Assembly: GCA_029237695.1 (NCBI GenBank)
Contig: CM055275.1
Coordinates: 12,970,899-13,034,898, forward strand
DNA from: Conchocele bisecta
Taxonomy: Eukaryota > Mollusca > Bivalvia > Lucinida > Thyasiridae
DNA length: 64,000 bases
Direction: 5' to 3'
Position 1 is the first letter of the stretch; each line of letters begins with the position of its first letter. This document shows, one piece after another, positions 1 to 10,846 of the stretch. A program made the position numbers and the translations under genes. The notes under the pieces are model-generated. The model was given only the letters and a program-made list of their open reading frames with translations. It made no database searches and was not told the DNA's origin.

Positions 1-1185
1 GTTGGTCGCAACAAAATATGATGACTATTTTCATAAGCATAAACACAATTTTAAAAAGAACAACAACAAATAAATGAATCTGTGTGGGGGTTCGAACTCA
101 TACGTGTACGGTCACGAGGACGATCACATGCATGCAAGACCGACACGTACCCAGTGCACTAGCCTAAGGGCGTCCAATACACTACAATGGAGGTAATGGC
201 CATCCACTACAAAATAATAATGAAACATGTCAATGTTGGCTTGAAACCTGCACATGTGATCAAAACTGGTTCATAGCCGGATAAGTTCGCCACTACCCGA
301 TTCGTTCTCGTACATTTTGTCACATTATAGACTGCCATTCACTTTTGACCGAAAAGAACGCACTGGGTGACGCAGACTTTAGAAATACGTTATTTTGGAC
401 ACCTTTTGTCTATCCACGTGTATCACAAGTTTCACCTAACTACCATGATACCTCACATAAACAATTAGGCTGTATCAATTCTCCGCTGTGGGCGCATTAT
501 AAAAGATGCCCGTTGTAAATCGTCTTTCTTACGTTATGACATAGACACGACTTGTTTGGGTACGTTCAACCATGGTACCCGGCCTCGAGGATGGGCATGC
601 ATGCTTTAGTTGAATATATTCACCAATCATTTCATTCACGACTCACTGGTGCAGTGGTCTAATGCGTTGTCTTCCTTGTTAAATGTATGAGGTGGTATGT
701 CGTCGTAGTTCCAATTAGAAAGAGAGCGTGTACTTTTCCTTTTCCGTTTATTATTCTTTTCATTATTATTTTATTTTACACTAACTTTTGTTTCTTTTTT
801 GAAGGAAAACTGTTCATGTGATCTGCTATTGCGCAAAACATCAATTATTTCGACATCAGCTACCCGTAAATTCCAAAATGTGCTTTGGAAGATATACGAG
901 TATCAATGTTGAAGCTCTTTATTAATTAATATTTGTGTCACACTGGTTGCAACAGCATTGCATGTGCCATTTTCATTACTTGGATAATTACACGTTACTA
1001 TTCGGATCACGTGACGTCACCACTTATAGTGTTCATGCATTAATGTCTACGATCAAAGCGGCACAGATGTAGAAAACTAGTGTGTTTTGTCTAAGCGATC
1101 CTCTGACGAAGGTAATTTGTGTAGTTGCCTAGTACATGTACGTATCTCCGCAAGTGTCTACGGCCATTACGGCCATACTGATATG
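1..1185. other. Intergenic / downstream flank, no gene seen
   Basis: AT-rich non-coding sequence downstream of the minus-strand gene. I see no open frame with splice junctions. At about 66-170 the minus strand has a tRNA-like look, with a GAGTTCGAACCC motif resembling a pol III B box and a GTGCACTGGGTA stretch upstream. This may be a SINE head, but the cloverleaf is not convincing. Confidence 0.4.
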
Positions 1186-1420
1186 TTAACACCGGTGGCT
1201 CGTTGAACTAAACTTCGTACGACGAAAATGTTCGTAAGTGCAGATTTAGAATAGTCTGTAAAATTCAAAATAGTTTGTAAATGTCAATTGATGGATTTAC
1301 ATTTATTGAGCATTGGCTGCATTTGCAGCCTATGCTCAATAAATGTAAATCCAATGATTGTTTACAATAACACATTGTTAATGTGAAATTTACAGACTAT
1401 CATAATGTTGTATGAGCTTA
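1186..1420. mobile_element. Foldback MITE, GTTTCACTAAACTT family, copy 1
   Basis: The centre is a near-perfect palindrome around 1300-1350 (ATTGAGCATTGGCTGCA and its complement). The outer left arm reads AACTAAACTTCGTACGA. The inner body is shared with 46699-46941, including the GATTTAGAATAGTCTGTAAA and TTAATGTGAAATTTACAGAC segments. The right terminus is degraded. It is non-coding and non-autonomous. Confidence 0.75.
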
Positions 1421-2832
1421 CATTTTATACAAGAATTGTAGAATCAGAGCCCATGCTATAAAGCTCAAACCTAGTGTCGTGCACATTCACTGTTGTGTAC
1501 GCCCTCAATAGTTTTTGAATGCGCAGGCGGATATGTGACTTTGAGTATGCTGCATGCAAATACAGGGCCTCTTTTGTCAACGCGCATATAATCACGACTT
1601 GCGGTTACAATCAGTAGAATCAACTGTTTTCAATTAAGATTTTGGTAATATGCTTAGAATAACTTCATAATGATGAACCCTGGGCTGGTGTCAGATGAAC
1701 ATATTCAGATCATTCTGACCACATCTTAGTATTGTAAATACCTGAGCAAGTACCAGCAATAAACTCGTAATGTAATGAAGATCTTCATTCAAGCAGGGCT
1801 TTACCGTGAGTTAAGGTCATTGATTCAACTGTAACCTTCATTTCGCATCCTGGTATTATTATTAGGTATCAGTGAATGAAAAGTAGTATCCATGAATCTG
1901 TCGTTACAGGGCTGGCAATACACCAAATGGTACCACAGTCAATCAATACTATTACTCACCCATCTGTCTATCATGTCTATGCTGCCGGTCTACTAATACA
2001 ACTCCACGACTACATGCACAACAACGACGATGACATTCTCTACGTGTCGATGAAGTCAACTGCGTCTCTATGGTGTCGGACATCCTGAAAGACGTTCGCA
2101 ATCACAAGGGCGAGGTCGGCGGGGTGGGGGGGGGGTGGGGGGGGAAGGACTGTTACTGCCAAATAATGCCACTGAACCTCAGCAGGGGGTGCTTGCGACC
2201 GGAAATCTGATTCACTGTTCTCAATGCGATAGCATCAGTCCTGCATTACTGTTCTATGTAATTGTGTGAAGTTTGTGTGGCTAATATGCTTGTACACACT
2301 ATGTTAAAGGCACTGGTCTCACATACGTGCAGTATGCTACCAAACATATTACTAAACGTGATTCTAATTTTAGATTTGAATTATATTTCTGAACCCAATT
2401 TTTACATATGATTTGCCTAACATTGTGAACACCCAACTGATCTGTGTACAGTCGATGGCTACTAATTTAATTATATCATTTAAATTCATTCAACTGTTGT
2501 CTATTGGGTGGTTGGATGGGAACATGTGAAGGGTAAGTTTAACAGTGGGATTCATTCTTGTCGGAATCCCGATATCCCTGGTTTGGCCCTCATGTACATG
2601 TTTGGCTTTCTTGTTAATTGAGAATAATTCCAGCACAAAAATATTAACACAATTCCCTAACATTTGATTGGCCCGTAGCAAGTCTCTGTCCAAAATGTAT
2701 ATCCCAGTAAACTCCCACGCCGAACTACTTTCTACAGGTGCGCTGTCTGTGTTGTCAATGTAAACAAATGGCTGCCGTCTGTCAAAATAAACACATTTTC
2801 TTGATGAATTTATTTCAAATGCTGGAATTATA
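1421..2832. other. Non-coding flank with G-rich tract
   Basis: No gene recognised. A G-run of about 28 bp (GGTGGGGGGGGGGTGGGGGG) lies at about 2120-2148. A 70-codon plus-strand open frame (1876-2088) has no supporting features. The minus strand has a fair acceptor and donor around 2089 and 1950, but the only frame compatible with the upstream exon stops after five codons, so I do not call an exon. Confidence 0.4.
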
Positions 2833-2990
2833 AGGAATGAATGGCCTTTTTGTGGAATTTATCGGGGATATAAACTTGGAAAAGTCGCGGGAATACTGGA
2901 CGAAGGCCGGAATGCCTTCGTCCAGTATTCCCGCGACTTTTCCAAGTTTATATCCGATAAATTCCACAAAAAAGGCCATTCATTCCTATA
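2833..2990. mobile_element. Perfect palindromic foldback element
   Basis: Two arms of about 75 bp are near-exact reverse complements, from AGGAATGAATGGCC to GGCCATTCATTCCT, with almost no loop. A half-copy lies downstream at 3167-3237 in the same orientation as the right arm. The pattern fits a foldback transposon with a later partial duplication or a solo arm. Confidence 0.8.
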
Positions 2991-3166
2991 ATAAAGGTAG
3001 TACTATTAGTACAAATCATTGTACGTTTAGGGACTGGGGCTAAGTGATTCTTCTGTAGTTAGGACCTGGCAACATATCAGGTTATTCTAATTTTCAGGGA
3101 CGAATACATACATGTATGTGGCATTCGACCCCATTAACCCGGCTAAAATGAGAGGTCATTGCATAC

Positions 3167-3237
3167 CATATTCCCGCGACTTTTCCATGTTTATACCCCG
3201 ATAAACTCCACAAAAAGGCCATTCATTCCTATATTAC
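3167..3237. repeat. Solo arm of the 2833-2990 palindrome
   Basis: The segment from ATTCCCGCGACTTTTCC to AAGGCCATTCATTCCTAT repeats the right arm of the palindrome 180 bp upstream, with a few substitutions. No matching left arm is present. Confidence 0.7.
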
Positions 3238-3709
3238 ATATAGAAATTTCGAGCAGGAGCTAAATTTGCAAGCAAACCAATTATCCCGCTTTATCTTAAT
3301 TACTCATGCTCAGTGACAGATAAATGTTTCCGATGAAAACGTAAATGTGCAGAATTTCAGGATAACCCGTTTTGCGTTTCACTTGTTGTTTCAATGTGCA
3401 TGTTCTTTTTAGAGAAGACAAATTGGAATTTGCATTGAATAAGAAAAAAACGGAAAACGGTCTGAACTCCATTTTCAGAAATTTTCAAAAAGGGTATACA
3501 GGGATTTGATTGGCTTATAAGAATACAGGACCACGTTTGGACCACGTTTACTTCAGGTTCCCAATGACAGCACACACGCAACCGCTACTGTACCTGTTCG
3601 CACACTGGTCAGCTTCCTGCGTGCGCACATGCGCAAACATCAGCAAATTCGTGTATATCAAAAGCATGCGCAAGTCACAGATTACAATCAACTTGATTTC
3701 GATTGTCAT

Positions 3710-3954
3710 TTAAACACGATTGTTTGCAATCGTGTACAGCCTTCGCTCATTTTTCCTCAGGATCCAACAGCTGGTTGCTGATGGGTCGGATCCCTGCGTG
3801 GCCACCTGCCCCATAACTGCGGGGAACCGCTTCTGTGGCCCAGTCATCTGCAGTATTCTGAATCTCTTCGGTTTTCGTGGGTGCTTCATTTTCTTGTGCT
3901 GGGTCCTACCGGGTCGCATCTTGGCTACCGTGACATTTCTTGACACAATTTCGC
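3710..3954 (-). CDS. Terminal coding exon of minus-strand secreted-type gene
   Basis: This is the last coding exon of a multi-exon gene. The acceptor reads TTACTTTATTAACAG. The first two bases complete a Gly codon left open by the exon at 6464-6575, then 80 codons run to a TAA at 3710. The peptide begins EIVSRNVTVAKM, passes through a very basic middle (HKKMKHPRKPKRFR) and ends with a lone cysteine in SATSCWILRKNERR. A C-W-hydrophobic motif close to the stop recalls the end of inter-alpha-trypsin inhibitor heavy chains, but that is only a resemblance. A composite MITE begins 15 bp upstream of the exon (3969 on the plus axis), so the branch-point region lies inside a transposon. The antisense plus-strand open frame 3720-4103 is a shadow. 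Exon status is fairly sure; family assignment is weak. Confidence 0.68.
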
Positions 3955-3968
3955 CTGTTAATAAAGTA

Positions 3969-4231
3969 ATTTATCCCGTCAACACAGTGCGTATGTGCCG
4001 GGAAACACGGTGCCGTGAAACATTTTTGATATCCAGTCAATACTACTTTTGCATTTTACAGCCATTTGTAGGTGTTGACGGGATAAATAGAATAGTAGGT
4101 TAGTGCCGTGAATGGGAAAAAATATCTGGCGCGGCACGGAAACGGGATGTGCTCGGCAGAGCCTCGCCCATCCCGTTTCCTGAGCCTTGCCATATATTTT
4201 TCCCATTCACGGCACTAACCTACTATTATCT
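3969..4231. mobile_element. Composite double-foldback MITE (family 1), copy A
   Basis: Two adjoining hairpins. The first runs from ATTTATCCCGTCAACAC to GTGTTGACGGGATAAAT (3969-4088). The second runs from AATAGTAGGTTAGTGCCG to CGGCACTAACCTACTATT (about 4090-4228), with a GC-rich loop containing GGAAACGGGATG and its complement. The same pairing recurs at 5770, 9434, 43327, 48110 and 51751. It is non-coding; the open frames reported inside it are fold shadows. Confidence 0.85.
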
Positions 4232-4237
4232 ATTTAT

Positions 4238-4485
4238 TTTCCTTTTTAATTACGGCGTGTGTTAATTGGTGTTAAATCGCATTTTATATGCCGCGACCAG
4301 AAAGGGTATTTTCCGACCTCGTGCTATTTTTACCAACACGCGTCACGTGACACGGTCGATCATATCACATATTTGACATGCGCAGTGAAGTATCGGAAGT
4401 TGAGAAGAAAAATCTCTGTTCGAGTCCAAATCTAAATCTCCACGTAGCTCTTTCCATTTGGTGATCTGGTCACCAATATTAACCA

Positions 4486-4549
<64 letters not shown>

Positions 4550-4792
4550 GTATACTGCGCATGCGCACCGCAAGCCGTGATGTGAAAGTCGTCGTCCCCG
4601 CACATTATCAAAATAGACTGTTACCGACGCGCGTCGCTAACAGTAAATTGATAATTAATAAATGATTATATTTGTACAGCGGGCACTCGTAATTTTTAGA
4701 ACTGGTGGAATAGTGACATAATTATACACTTATTTAATTCCTATAAAGAACATTGTGTGCCTACTGCGTGGGCATGTACCTTTAATCAATGT
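4238..4792. mobile_element. Left-truncated copy of the GGGCATGTACCTT element with (CT)n
   Basis: This stretch matches 57052-57665 closely from TTTTTAATTACGGCG to the terminal GGGCATGTACCTTTAA. The left inverted terminus seen in the 57-kb copy is absent here, replaced by the abutting MITE. About 120 bp present at 57300-57425 is replaced here by a (CT)n run. Confidence 0.75.
4488..4547. repeat. (CT)n microsatellite
   Basis: About 29 CT dinucleotides with one TATC interruption. It sits exactly where the related 57-kb copy has unique sequence, so it is either a replication-slippage expansion or an assembly collapse inside the dispersed repeat. Confidence 0.95.
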
Positions 4793-4877
4793 ATCTATTA
4801 AAAGAGATAAATATTTTGATCGAAAGAAAGCAGCTTGATTAGCTGAGCCTCAGCTGTGATACATACATGTAGAGCAT

Positions 4878-4985
4878 ACCAGGCTAGTTTATTTTTATAT
4901 CAAGTTTATCAGGCAAGGCTAGGAAACGCGTAGGAATTCCCAGCCGAGCCTGATAAACTTGATATCAAAATACACTAGCCTGGAA
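4878..4985. mobile_element. Small foldback element
   Basis: The arms CCAGGCTAGTTTATTTTTAT and its complement near 4960-4983 enclose TCAAGTTTATCAGGC and its complement. It folds into one long hairpin with a short GC-containing loop. No second copy was recognised in the window. Confidence 0.7.
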
Positions 4986-5273
4986 TTCTATTTATCAGGT
5001 AACATTTTATGCTCGAAAATGACCACATCTGGTGTCGTTATCTATGGACAGAAGGCTGACTTGTTTACGTTGCGTCATTACACTGATGTCATTCGGTAAC
5101 GTCACGTGATGTCATCCGCCCAATGAATCGTCAGTTTCACTTCGTTCCCGGATGTTTGTATCAGGTCAATGCCTGATACAACACTATGCTACCAGTCAGT
5201 ACGTATTCGGTCAATACGGGGCAGGTGTATATACCTGATAAAGCTCAGCCACAGACAATCAAACTGCTTGATT

Positions 5274-5706
5274 GCGAGTTCAAAGTGTACGATCACGTGG
5301 TACTAACAACAACAACAAGTACTGAACATTCCAGAATCCATCTCATTCACAGTCACAGTACGTATTCTTTGATATTGTACTTATTACGTAACGGATTTTG
5401 ATGAAATATAGCGCATCAATGCGTCATGTTAAGCTGAATTTGTTGGTCTCTTTGTATATTCACCCAAACGTCTGTCGTTTTCGCGAAGAATCGATTTCCG
5501 TGTCTACCGGCATGGAAATCGATTTTTTGCAAAAACGACATAAGTCTGTGCCGACCTCCCTGGACCACCAAATGCAGCTCATGAATGCGCGTTTGCTGCG
5601 CCATATTTCATCAAAATCCGTTGCATATTAAATAAAATATCAAATAATACTTACTTTGGAGTGGGCGACGTTGTTGGTGTTGTAACCACGTGGTCAAGCA
5701 CCTTGG
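5274..5706. mobile_element. Foldback MITE, ATCACGTGGT family, copy 1
   Basis: Inverted ends of the form ACGATCACGTGGTACTAAC and GTTGTAACCACGTGGTCAAG enclose a second inner inverted pair (TTTTGATGAAATAT / ATATTTCATCAAAA) and a central hairpin around GAAATCGATTTT. It is homologous to 39868-40326. The paired open frames on both strands are symmetric shadows. Confidence 0.75.
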
Positions 5707-5769
5707 AGTTGATATTGTCAATAAATGTTCGGAAACGTTCACATCTGGGCAAGACTATATGGTGGTGTA

Positions 5770-5957
5770 AATAGAGAATAGTAGGTTAGTGCCGTGAATG
5801 GGAAAAAATATCTGGCAAGGCTCAGGAAACGGGATGGGCGAGGCTCTGCCGAGCACATCCCGATTCCGAGCCGCGCCAGATATTTTTCCCATTCACGGCA
5901 CTAACCTACTATTCTATTTATCCCGTCAACACCTACAAATGGCTTTAAAATGCAACA
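5770..5957. mobile_element. Family 1 composite MITE, copy B (partial)
   Basis: The complete second hairpin (AGAATAGTAGGTTAGTGCCG to CGGCACTAACCTACTATT) is followed by only the first 40 bp of the TTTATCCCGTCAACACC module, in the opposite order to copy A. The rest of that module is missing. Confidence 0.8.
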
Positions 5958-5978
5958 AAGTAACAAATACTAACTCAA

Positions 5979-6036
5979 AATTAGGAGTTGTTAAGTCCTA
6001 ATTTGGATATAAATATATTCTAGCATTGGAACCAGA
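5979..6036. repeat. Fragment of the AATTAGGAG foldback family
   Basis: TTAGGAGTTGTTAAGTCC followed by TATATTCTAGCATTGGAACC matches the right end of the complete element at 48951-49283. Confidence 0.6.
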
Positions 6037-6463
6037 ACGCTTCCATAGTTATAACACAAACCTATCAAATATATGTTTTATTGCAACTGTTGAAAGTGAA
6101 AGTAGAATCTCTGTTGATTGTAACGGGAATCCCTGTCCAAAATACGCGGGTAGCTAATGATCACACGCGCACCCGTGTGACGTCACATCGTACGTCAGAC
6201 AGTGTCAAGAGGCATGTCGTGTTGCTGGCGTTGCCGCAGATACCGCCACATGAGCTGTGATGTCACATTTTCGCGCCAAATGTCTATGTTTATAAATTAG
6301 ATATGTTTGTATACGTATATAAACGTAATAATTCTTGGGAATCCTCACTATTTTCTATGCTAATAAGGATACCATAAACGTATATTATAAAGCATATATT
6401 TGTGTTCCTTGATTGACAAAAGCCCCACAAATCATCAACTTGTTCCTTCAACAATACATTTAC

Positions 6464-6575
6464 CTATGATGCCAGTGACGTCACTAGTGACGTTGGTGTA
6501 ACTGTCCACGTATATTGACATCCAGTCCGTTTCGTTCGATCTGCCAATAATCATGCTCATATCTGCAAAATCCAC
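6464..6575 (-). CDS. Internal coding exon of minus-strand gene
   Basis: The acceptor CTCTACATTACAG and donor ATAG|GTAAAT bound 112 bp. The frame enters in phase 0, as left by the exon at 12105-12334, and exits in phase 1, as required by 3710-3954. The 37 full codons begin VDFADMSMIIGRSNETDW and end SDVTGII. Two N-glycosylation sequons are visible (NET and NVT). The closing TGIIG resembles the HGLLG motif near the end of the inter-alpha-trypsin inhibitor heavy chain C-terminal domain, a similarity recalled from memory and not tested. Phase agreement on both sides makes this a well-supported exon. Confidence 0.72.
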
Positions 6576-6756
6576 CTGTAATGTAGAGTACGTTAATTAA
6601 TTAATAACCAATCAATCAATATATCAATCTCGATATCATTTGCATATCAATTGATCAAGATCTTTGGAATTCTTACACGTCTTGTAGCTTCATCGGATAC
6701 CATTGCCTGAAGATAAATCTGTAAATTGCATGTATATATGTATGTAAACCCTGGCC

Positions 6757-6900
6757 AATGAATGAACGAATGAAGAACGAATGAATAAATGAATGAATGA
6801 ATGAATGAACGAATTATTAAATTAATTAATTAATTAATTAATTAATTAATTAATTAATTAATTAATTAATTAATTAATTAATTAACTAACGAATGAATGA
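6757..6900. repeat. (GAAT)n / (AATT)n simple-sequence tract
   Basis: GAATGAATGAAT repeats (6757-6811) pass into about 19 tandem AATT units (to 6887), then back to GAATGAATGA. It lies in an intron of the minus-strand gene. Confidence 0.95.
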
Positions 6901-7044
6901 ATGAGTGAATCTCCCACAATGTAAACCAATAAATAAACGTAGATCACATTTTGTCAGGAAAATAATTTCTGAACATTTGGCCTTGAATTATGAGAAATAA
7001 ATTCGGCTGTGCTGGAGATATGGGACTTGTTTGGTTTTGCGAAA

Positions 7045-7835
7045 GTAGTAGCCTTTTGACATCAAGTCATGATGCCCTTTGGTATGGAAGTACCTTAGGA
7101 CAATAGTAACGTTTTTATCCAAAGACGCACTCTGTATCTCATATTGAAGATGGCCGCAGGTGGCCATATGGGAAAAAAGTGGCCGACAATATATAATTTA
7201 AGCTACATTTCAATTAAAGTTAAGATTCAAATTTATTCCGTTATATGCACGTTGCTTAGAGTCAGGGCGGAATTATTATCCAATATAGAAGTCGTATCTA
7301 AAATACAAGATGGCCGCCGTCTGCCATATTGGAAATGTGGCAGAAAGTATATAAGTTTAGCTAAATTTCAATTAAAGTCATGATTGAAAATTATTCCATT
7401 GTATGCAAGCTACTAATGGTAATGGGTGAATGGGTGAATGACTCCCAAAATATGGAAGTAGTATCTCATATCCAAGATGGCTGCCAGCGGCTATATTGGA
7501 GAACAAGGCCGACTATATTTAAGCGTAAATAAATGTCAATGAAAGTTATATATTTTTTTATGAATTTGTTCTATTATATGCAAGTTTCAAATGGTCATGG
7601 GAGAATGAATAGCAATATATTGAAGTTGTATATCATAAATTCAAGATGGCCGTCAGTGGCCATATTATAAACTGTGGCGGATATTATATATGTTTAGATA
7701 CATTCCAATTGAAAGTAACTGTTATGATTACAATTTCTACTGATGTGTGCAAGTTTCTGATGGTCATATAAAAATAAATATCAAAACATAGATGTTGTAT
7801 TTCAAACAAAGATGGCTGCCGTCCGCCATTTTTGA
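7045..7835. repeat. ~165-bp tandem repeat with AAGATGGCCGCC core
   Basis: The core AAGATGGC(C/T)GCC recurs at about 7149, 7309, 7473, 7643 and 7809, giving periods of 160, 164, 170 and 166 bp. Each unit also carries GGCCATATTGGA, a TTTCAATTAAAGT box and TATGCAAG. Units have diverged strongly, so this is an old minisatellite. Open frames spanning two units are not coding. Confidence 0.85.
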
Positions 7836-7903
7836 AAATAAATCGCCAGTTCATAGTGGTTTGTACAAACGACTATGAACTGGCCATTCATTTTCAAAAA
7901 TGT
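7836..7903. mobile_element. Short hairpin element
   Basis: ATCGCCAGTTCATAGT and its complement ACTATGAACTGGCCAT flank a short loop; the outer arms are TTTTTGAAAAT-like. It sits exactly at the end of the 165-bp tandem array. Confidence 0.6.
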
Positions 7904-8029
7904 ATATGTTTATAATACATGCTATCTAGCTAACTAATCTACTGAATCATTTTTACAATTGAAGTGAATTAAAAATGACATCCTGAAAATTATGCTGAAA
8001 TTAATTTGAATTACATATTTGAAACAAGA

Positions 8030-8320
8030 ATTCCGCGGAATCAAATTTCTCGCCTTGTTCCGCCTTGACCTTGACCCTGGGGCCTTGACCTTAACCCTGG
8101 GGCCCCGAGAATAGTCCTATATTCATCTAAATATCATAGTAAAGGTATATACAAAGTTTGATGACTGTAGCTGATAAGGTGTTGAAGTAATTACCGTAAC
8201 ATGAAAACTTAACATTGAATGATGACGCCGCCGCCGACGACTACGACTCCGGAAAAGCAAAAACCTATGTCTCGCTTTCCCGGGCGAGACAAAAACACAT
8301 AACTGAATGTAAACAAAAGA
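8030..8320. repeat. Dispersed repeat with (GCC)n and GTCTCGC hairpin
   Basis: It contains a tandem CCTTGACCTTGACCCTGGGG motif, a GACGCCGCCGCCGACGAC run and a GTCTCGC...GCGAGAC inverted pair. I associate this combination with widespread mollusc repeats, from memory. No coding content. Confidence 0.45.
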
Positions 8321-8802
8321 TGAGAACATATATGGAGCAGAATCACCACTTAGCATGTTTTCTATGTATGTAATTGATAGCATAAATGCAACCAGGCTAA
8401 CGGAATTATTACACTTTCATAAAGGTATAGGATGTAAACTACAGACGTAAAGTGCATACTTGCATAGTATGTGAATTGCAGACGTAAACTTGTCGAGAAT
8501 ATTCGAATACGTACTGTGTGGATGGTAGCTGTGGTAATGGAGATGAGAGCATGTGCGATAAAAAAGTCATTTTGGCTGGAGAACTCTGTCCAGTACGAGT
8601 GAGCAGTAAGTTCGTGTGTTTTGAGACGTATGTTGCATACATATAGTGATGTACATTGCAAACTCACTCCTATGAATGTGAATATATATTTTGTTTGAGA
8701 AGGGCTCATTTTATTTCGACATGAATATGTTGCTTGTTTTATGAGCGAGCATTACAGTACAAACATTATGCAATCTCGTGTTTGAGCTACTTATGCGCAT
8801 AT

Positions 8803-9336
8803 GACTACTGTCTGTTTCACGAAAGCTGCCCAAATTGTACGGCCATCTAAGCAATGCAATGCAAACACTATTTTTTTTTCGATAACATACAAATTTAAGA
8901 ATGAGCCTTTTTTTTTATTTCGTGCAAATTGGTCAAATATTGATATTATTACGAAAAATAGATTTGTCTATGGGAATTTAACATGGGGGAAAAGGAGATG
9001 GAGGAGTCAGAAAAAAAAAAGGAAATTGACTCCGAAACCTGGGTAGATAGTTTTGTTGTTGTAAGAAAACAAAAGTTATATTTTGAAAATCGTTCCAGTA
9101 TTTCTGAAATTCCCAAAAAAATCCCATATCAAATCCCCATAGACATCTTCACTCTTAACATGGGGAAATGTTTTTTCGCAATAAAATAAATATTTAACCA
9201 AATTTTACGAAATAAAAAGAAGGCTCATTCTTAAATTGTCCTTTAATTTAATATCACCGAAATAAATATTGTTTTTGAATTGTAAATATAGCCGTAAAAT
9301 TTGGGCATCTTTCATGAAACAAACAGTAGAGTGAAT
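8803..9336 (+). mobile_element. Long-TIR MITE, TACTGTCTGTTTCA family, copy 1
   Basis: The left end CTACTGTCTGTTTCACGAAA and right end TTTCATGAAACAAACAGTAG are inverted. Inner arms extend about 150 bp and include AAGAATGAGCC / GGCTCATTCTT. The centre holds a 68-codon open frame (8983-9189) starting MGEKEMEESEKKKEIDSE. A short part of it is recognisable in the inverted copy at 10178-10753. It may be a relic of internal coding sequence. Confidence 0.75.
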
Positions 9337-9433
9337 TGTGTTGTAGATATATGCAGCATATAGTATGGAAACAGTGTATACGTTCCTCACATTATATGAT
9401 AAAATAAAACAGAATATATGTACATGTATTTAT

Positions 9434-9726
9434 ATTTATCCAGTCAACACAATGGGTATGTGCCGTGAAACACGGTGCCGTGAAACATTTTTGATATCCT
9501 GTCAATACGACCTAATCACTTCGTATGCATATGTGCGGTTGCTGGGTTTATTTTTTTGCAATTTAATGTCATTTGTAGGTGTTGACTTGATAAATAGAAT
9601 AGTATGTTAGTGCCGTGAATGGCGTGGTACGGAAATGGGATGTGCTCGGCAGAGCTTCGCTCATCCCGTTTCCTAAGCCTTGCCAGATATTTTTCCCATT
9701 CACGGCACTAACCTACTATTCTCTAT
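9434..9726. mobile_element. Family 1 composite MITE, copy C
   Basis: Module 1 runs from ATTTATCCAGTCAACAC to GTGTTGACTTGATAAAT. Module 2 runs from AATAGTATGTTAGTGCCG to CGGCACTAACCTACTATT. The left inner arm of module 2 has lost about 20 bp relative to copy A. Confidence 0.85.
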
Positions 9727-9867
9727 GTAATATACGCTAAGTGACTCTTTGCGTATGACCCACATTCGACCGTCCAAGGTCAAGGTCACTGCTGAGTTAT
9801 GTTCACCTTGTTAGTAAGGCAAATGCGTTAACAGTTTTTTATTTTAGTAGTATCAATGCTGCATCGA

Positions 9868-10110
9868 GGGGATTAGCAGTCCGTTAAGCTAACGGATGTT
9901 TTGAGCAACCGGGCCCTGGGGATTAGCTTCGTGTTAAACGGACTGTTAAACGGACTGTTAAATCCTTAACAGACTGTTACATCCTTAACTGAATGGTTAA
10001 AATCTCTGTTATAACAGAGATGTTAACCATTCAGTTAAGTATTTAACAATCCGTTAAGCTAACGGATGTTTTGAGCAACCGGGCCCTGGGGATTAGCTTC
10101 ACTCTTGTTA
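9868..10110. mobile_element. Nested element with GGGATTAGC duplications
   Basis: A 50-bp segment (CCGTTAAGCTAACGGATG to GGGCCCTGGGGATTAGC) occurs twice, at about 9881-9928 and 10051-10108. A perfect hairpin (CTGAATGGTTAAAATCTCTG and complement, about 9990-10040) lies between. The string GGATTAGC appears at three junctions and could be an 8-bp target duplication of hAT type. The history (nested insertion or recombination) is unresolved. Confidence 0.6.
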
Positions 10111-10177
10111 GCATAGCGACAGCGAGATACGAGTCATCTTCAACTATGTATAATCCTCACTATTACACTATCTCTTA

Positions 10178-10753
10178 CTACTGACTGTTTCATGAAAACT
10201 GACCAAATTTTACGGCTATAATAAACAATGCAAAAACAATATTTTGTTCGATAATAATATAATTTATCAAAATTTAAGAATGAGCCTTTTATTTATTTCG
10301 TGAAATTTGGTCTAAAATTGATTTTATTACGAAAAACAAATTTCCCCATGTTAAATCCCCATAGACATCTTCACACAGCGAATATGTCTGGGGAATAAAC
10401 AGAGGATTTATTTTTTAGAATTTCAGAAATACTTGTCCCAGGACCGATTTTCAAAATTTAACTTTTGTTTTCTTAGTTAGATAAATTCAAACTATCTAGC
10501 CAGGTTTCGGAGTCACTTTCCAAAATGTTTCGTTTTTTGGCTCCTCCCCCAGCTCCTGCACCTTCCCCATGTTAAATTCCCATAGACAAATCAATTTTTC
10601 GTAATAAATCAATATTTGACTAAATTTCACGAAATAAAAATAAGGCCCATTCTTAAATTTTGATAAAATTTAATATTATCAAAAGTAATATTGCTTTTGC
10701 ATTCTTTATATGGCCGTACAATTTGGACATGTTTCGTGAAACAGACAGTAGTA
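10178..10753 (-). mobile_element. Long-TIR MITE, TACTGTCTGTTTCA family, copy 2
   Basis: Same ends as 8803-9336 but in inverted orientation. The centre on the minus strand again begins ATGGGGAAGGTGCAGGAG and includes a GACTCCGAAACCTGGCTAGA segment matching copy 1, but the frame is broken. Confidence 0.75.
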
Positions 10754-10846
10754 GTAACATAGATACATATAGTGGAAATAGTTGATACGTTAATACAATG
10801 ACGCCAATAACGTACAATGACAAGGTAAATTGGTGAATATATAGAT

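Noticed and set aside
1876..2100. Minus-strand exon at about 1951-2089 as an alternative gene end
   Set aside because: In the phase delivered by the 6464-6575 exon it stops after five codons, while 3710-3954 gives a long open frame.
3720..4103. 127-codon plus-strand frame
   Set aside because: Antisense to the phase-consistent terminal exon 3710-3954 and its second half lies in a MITE.
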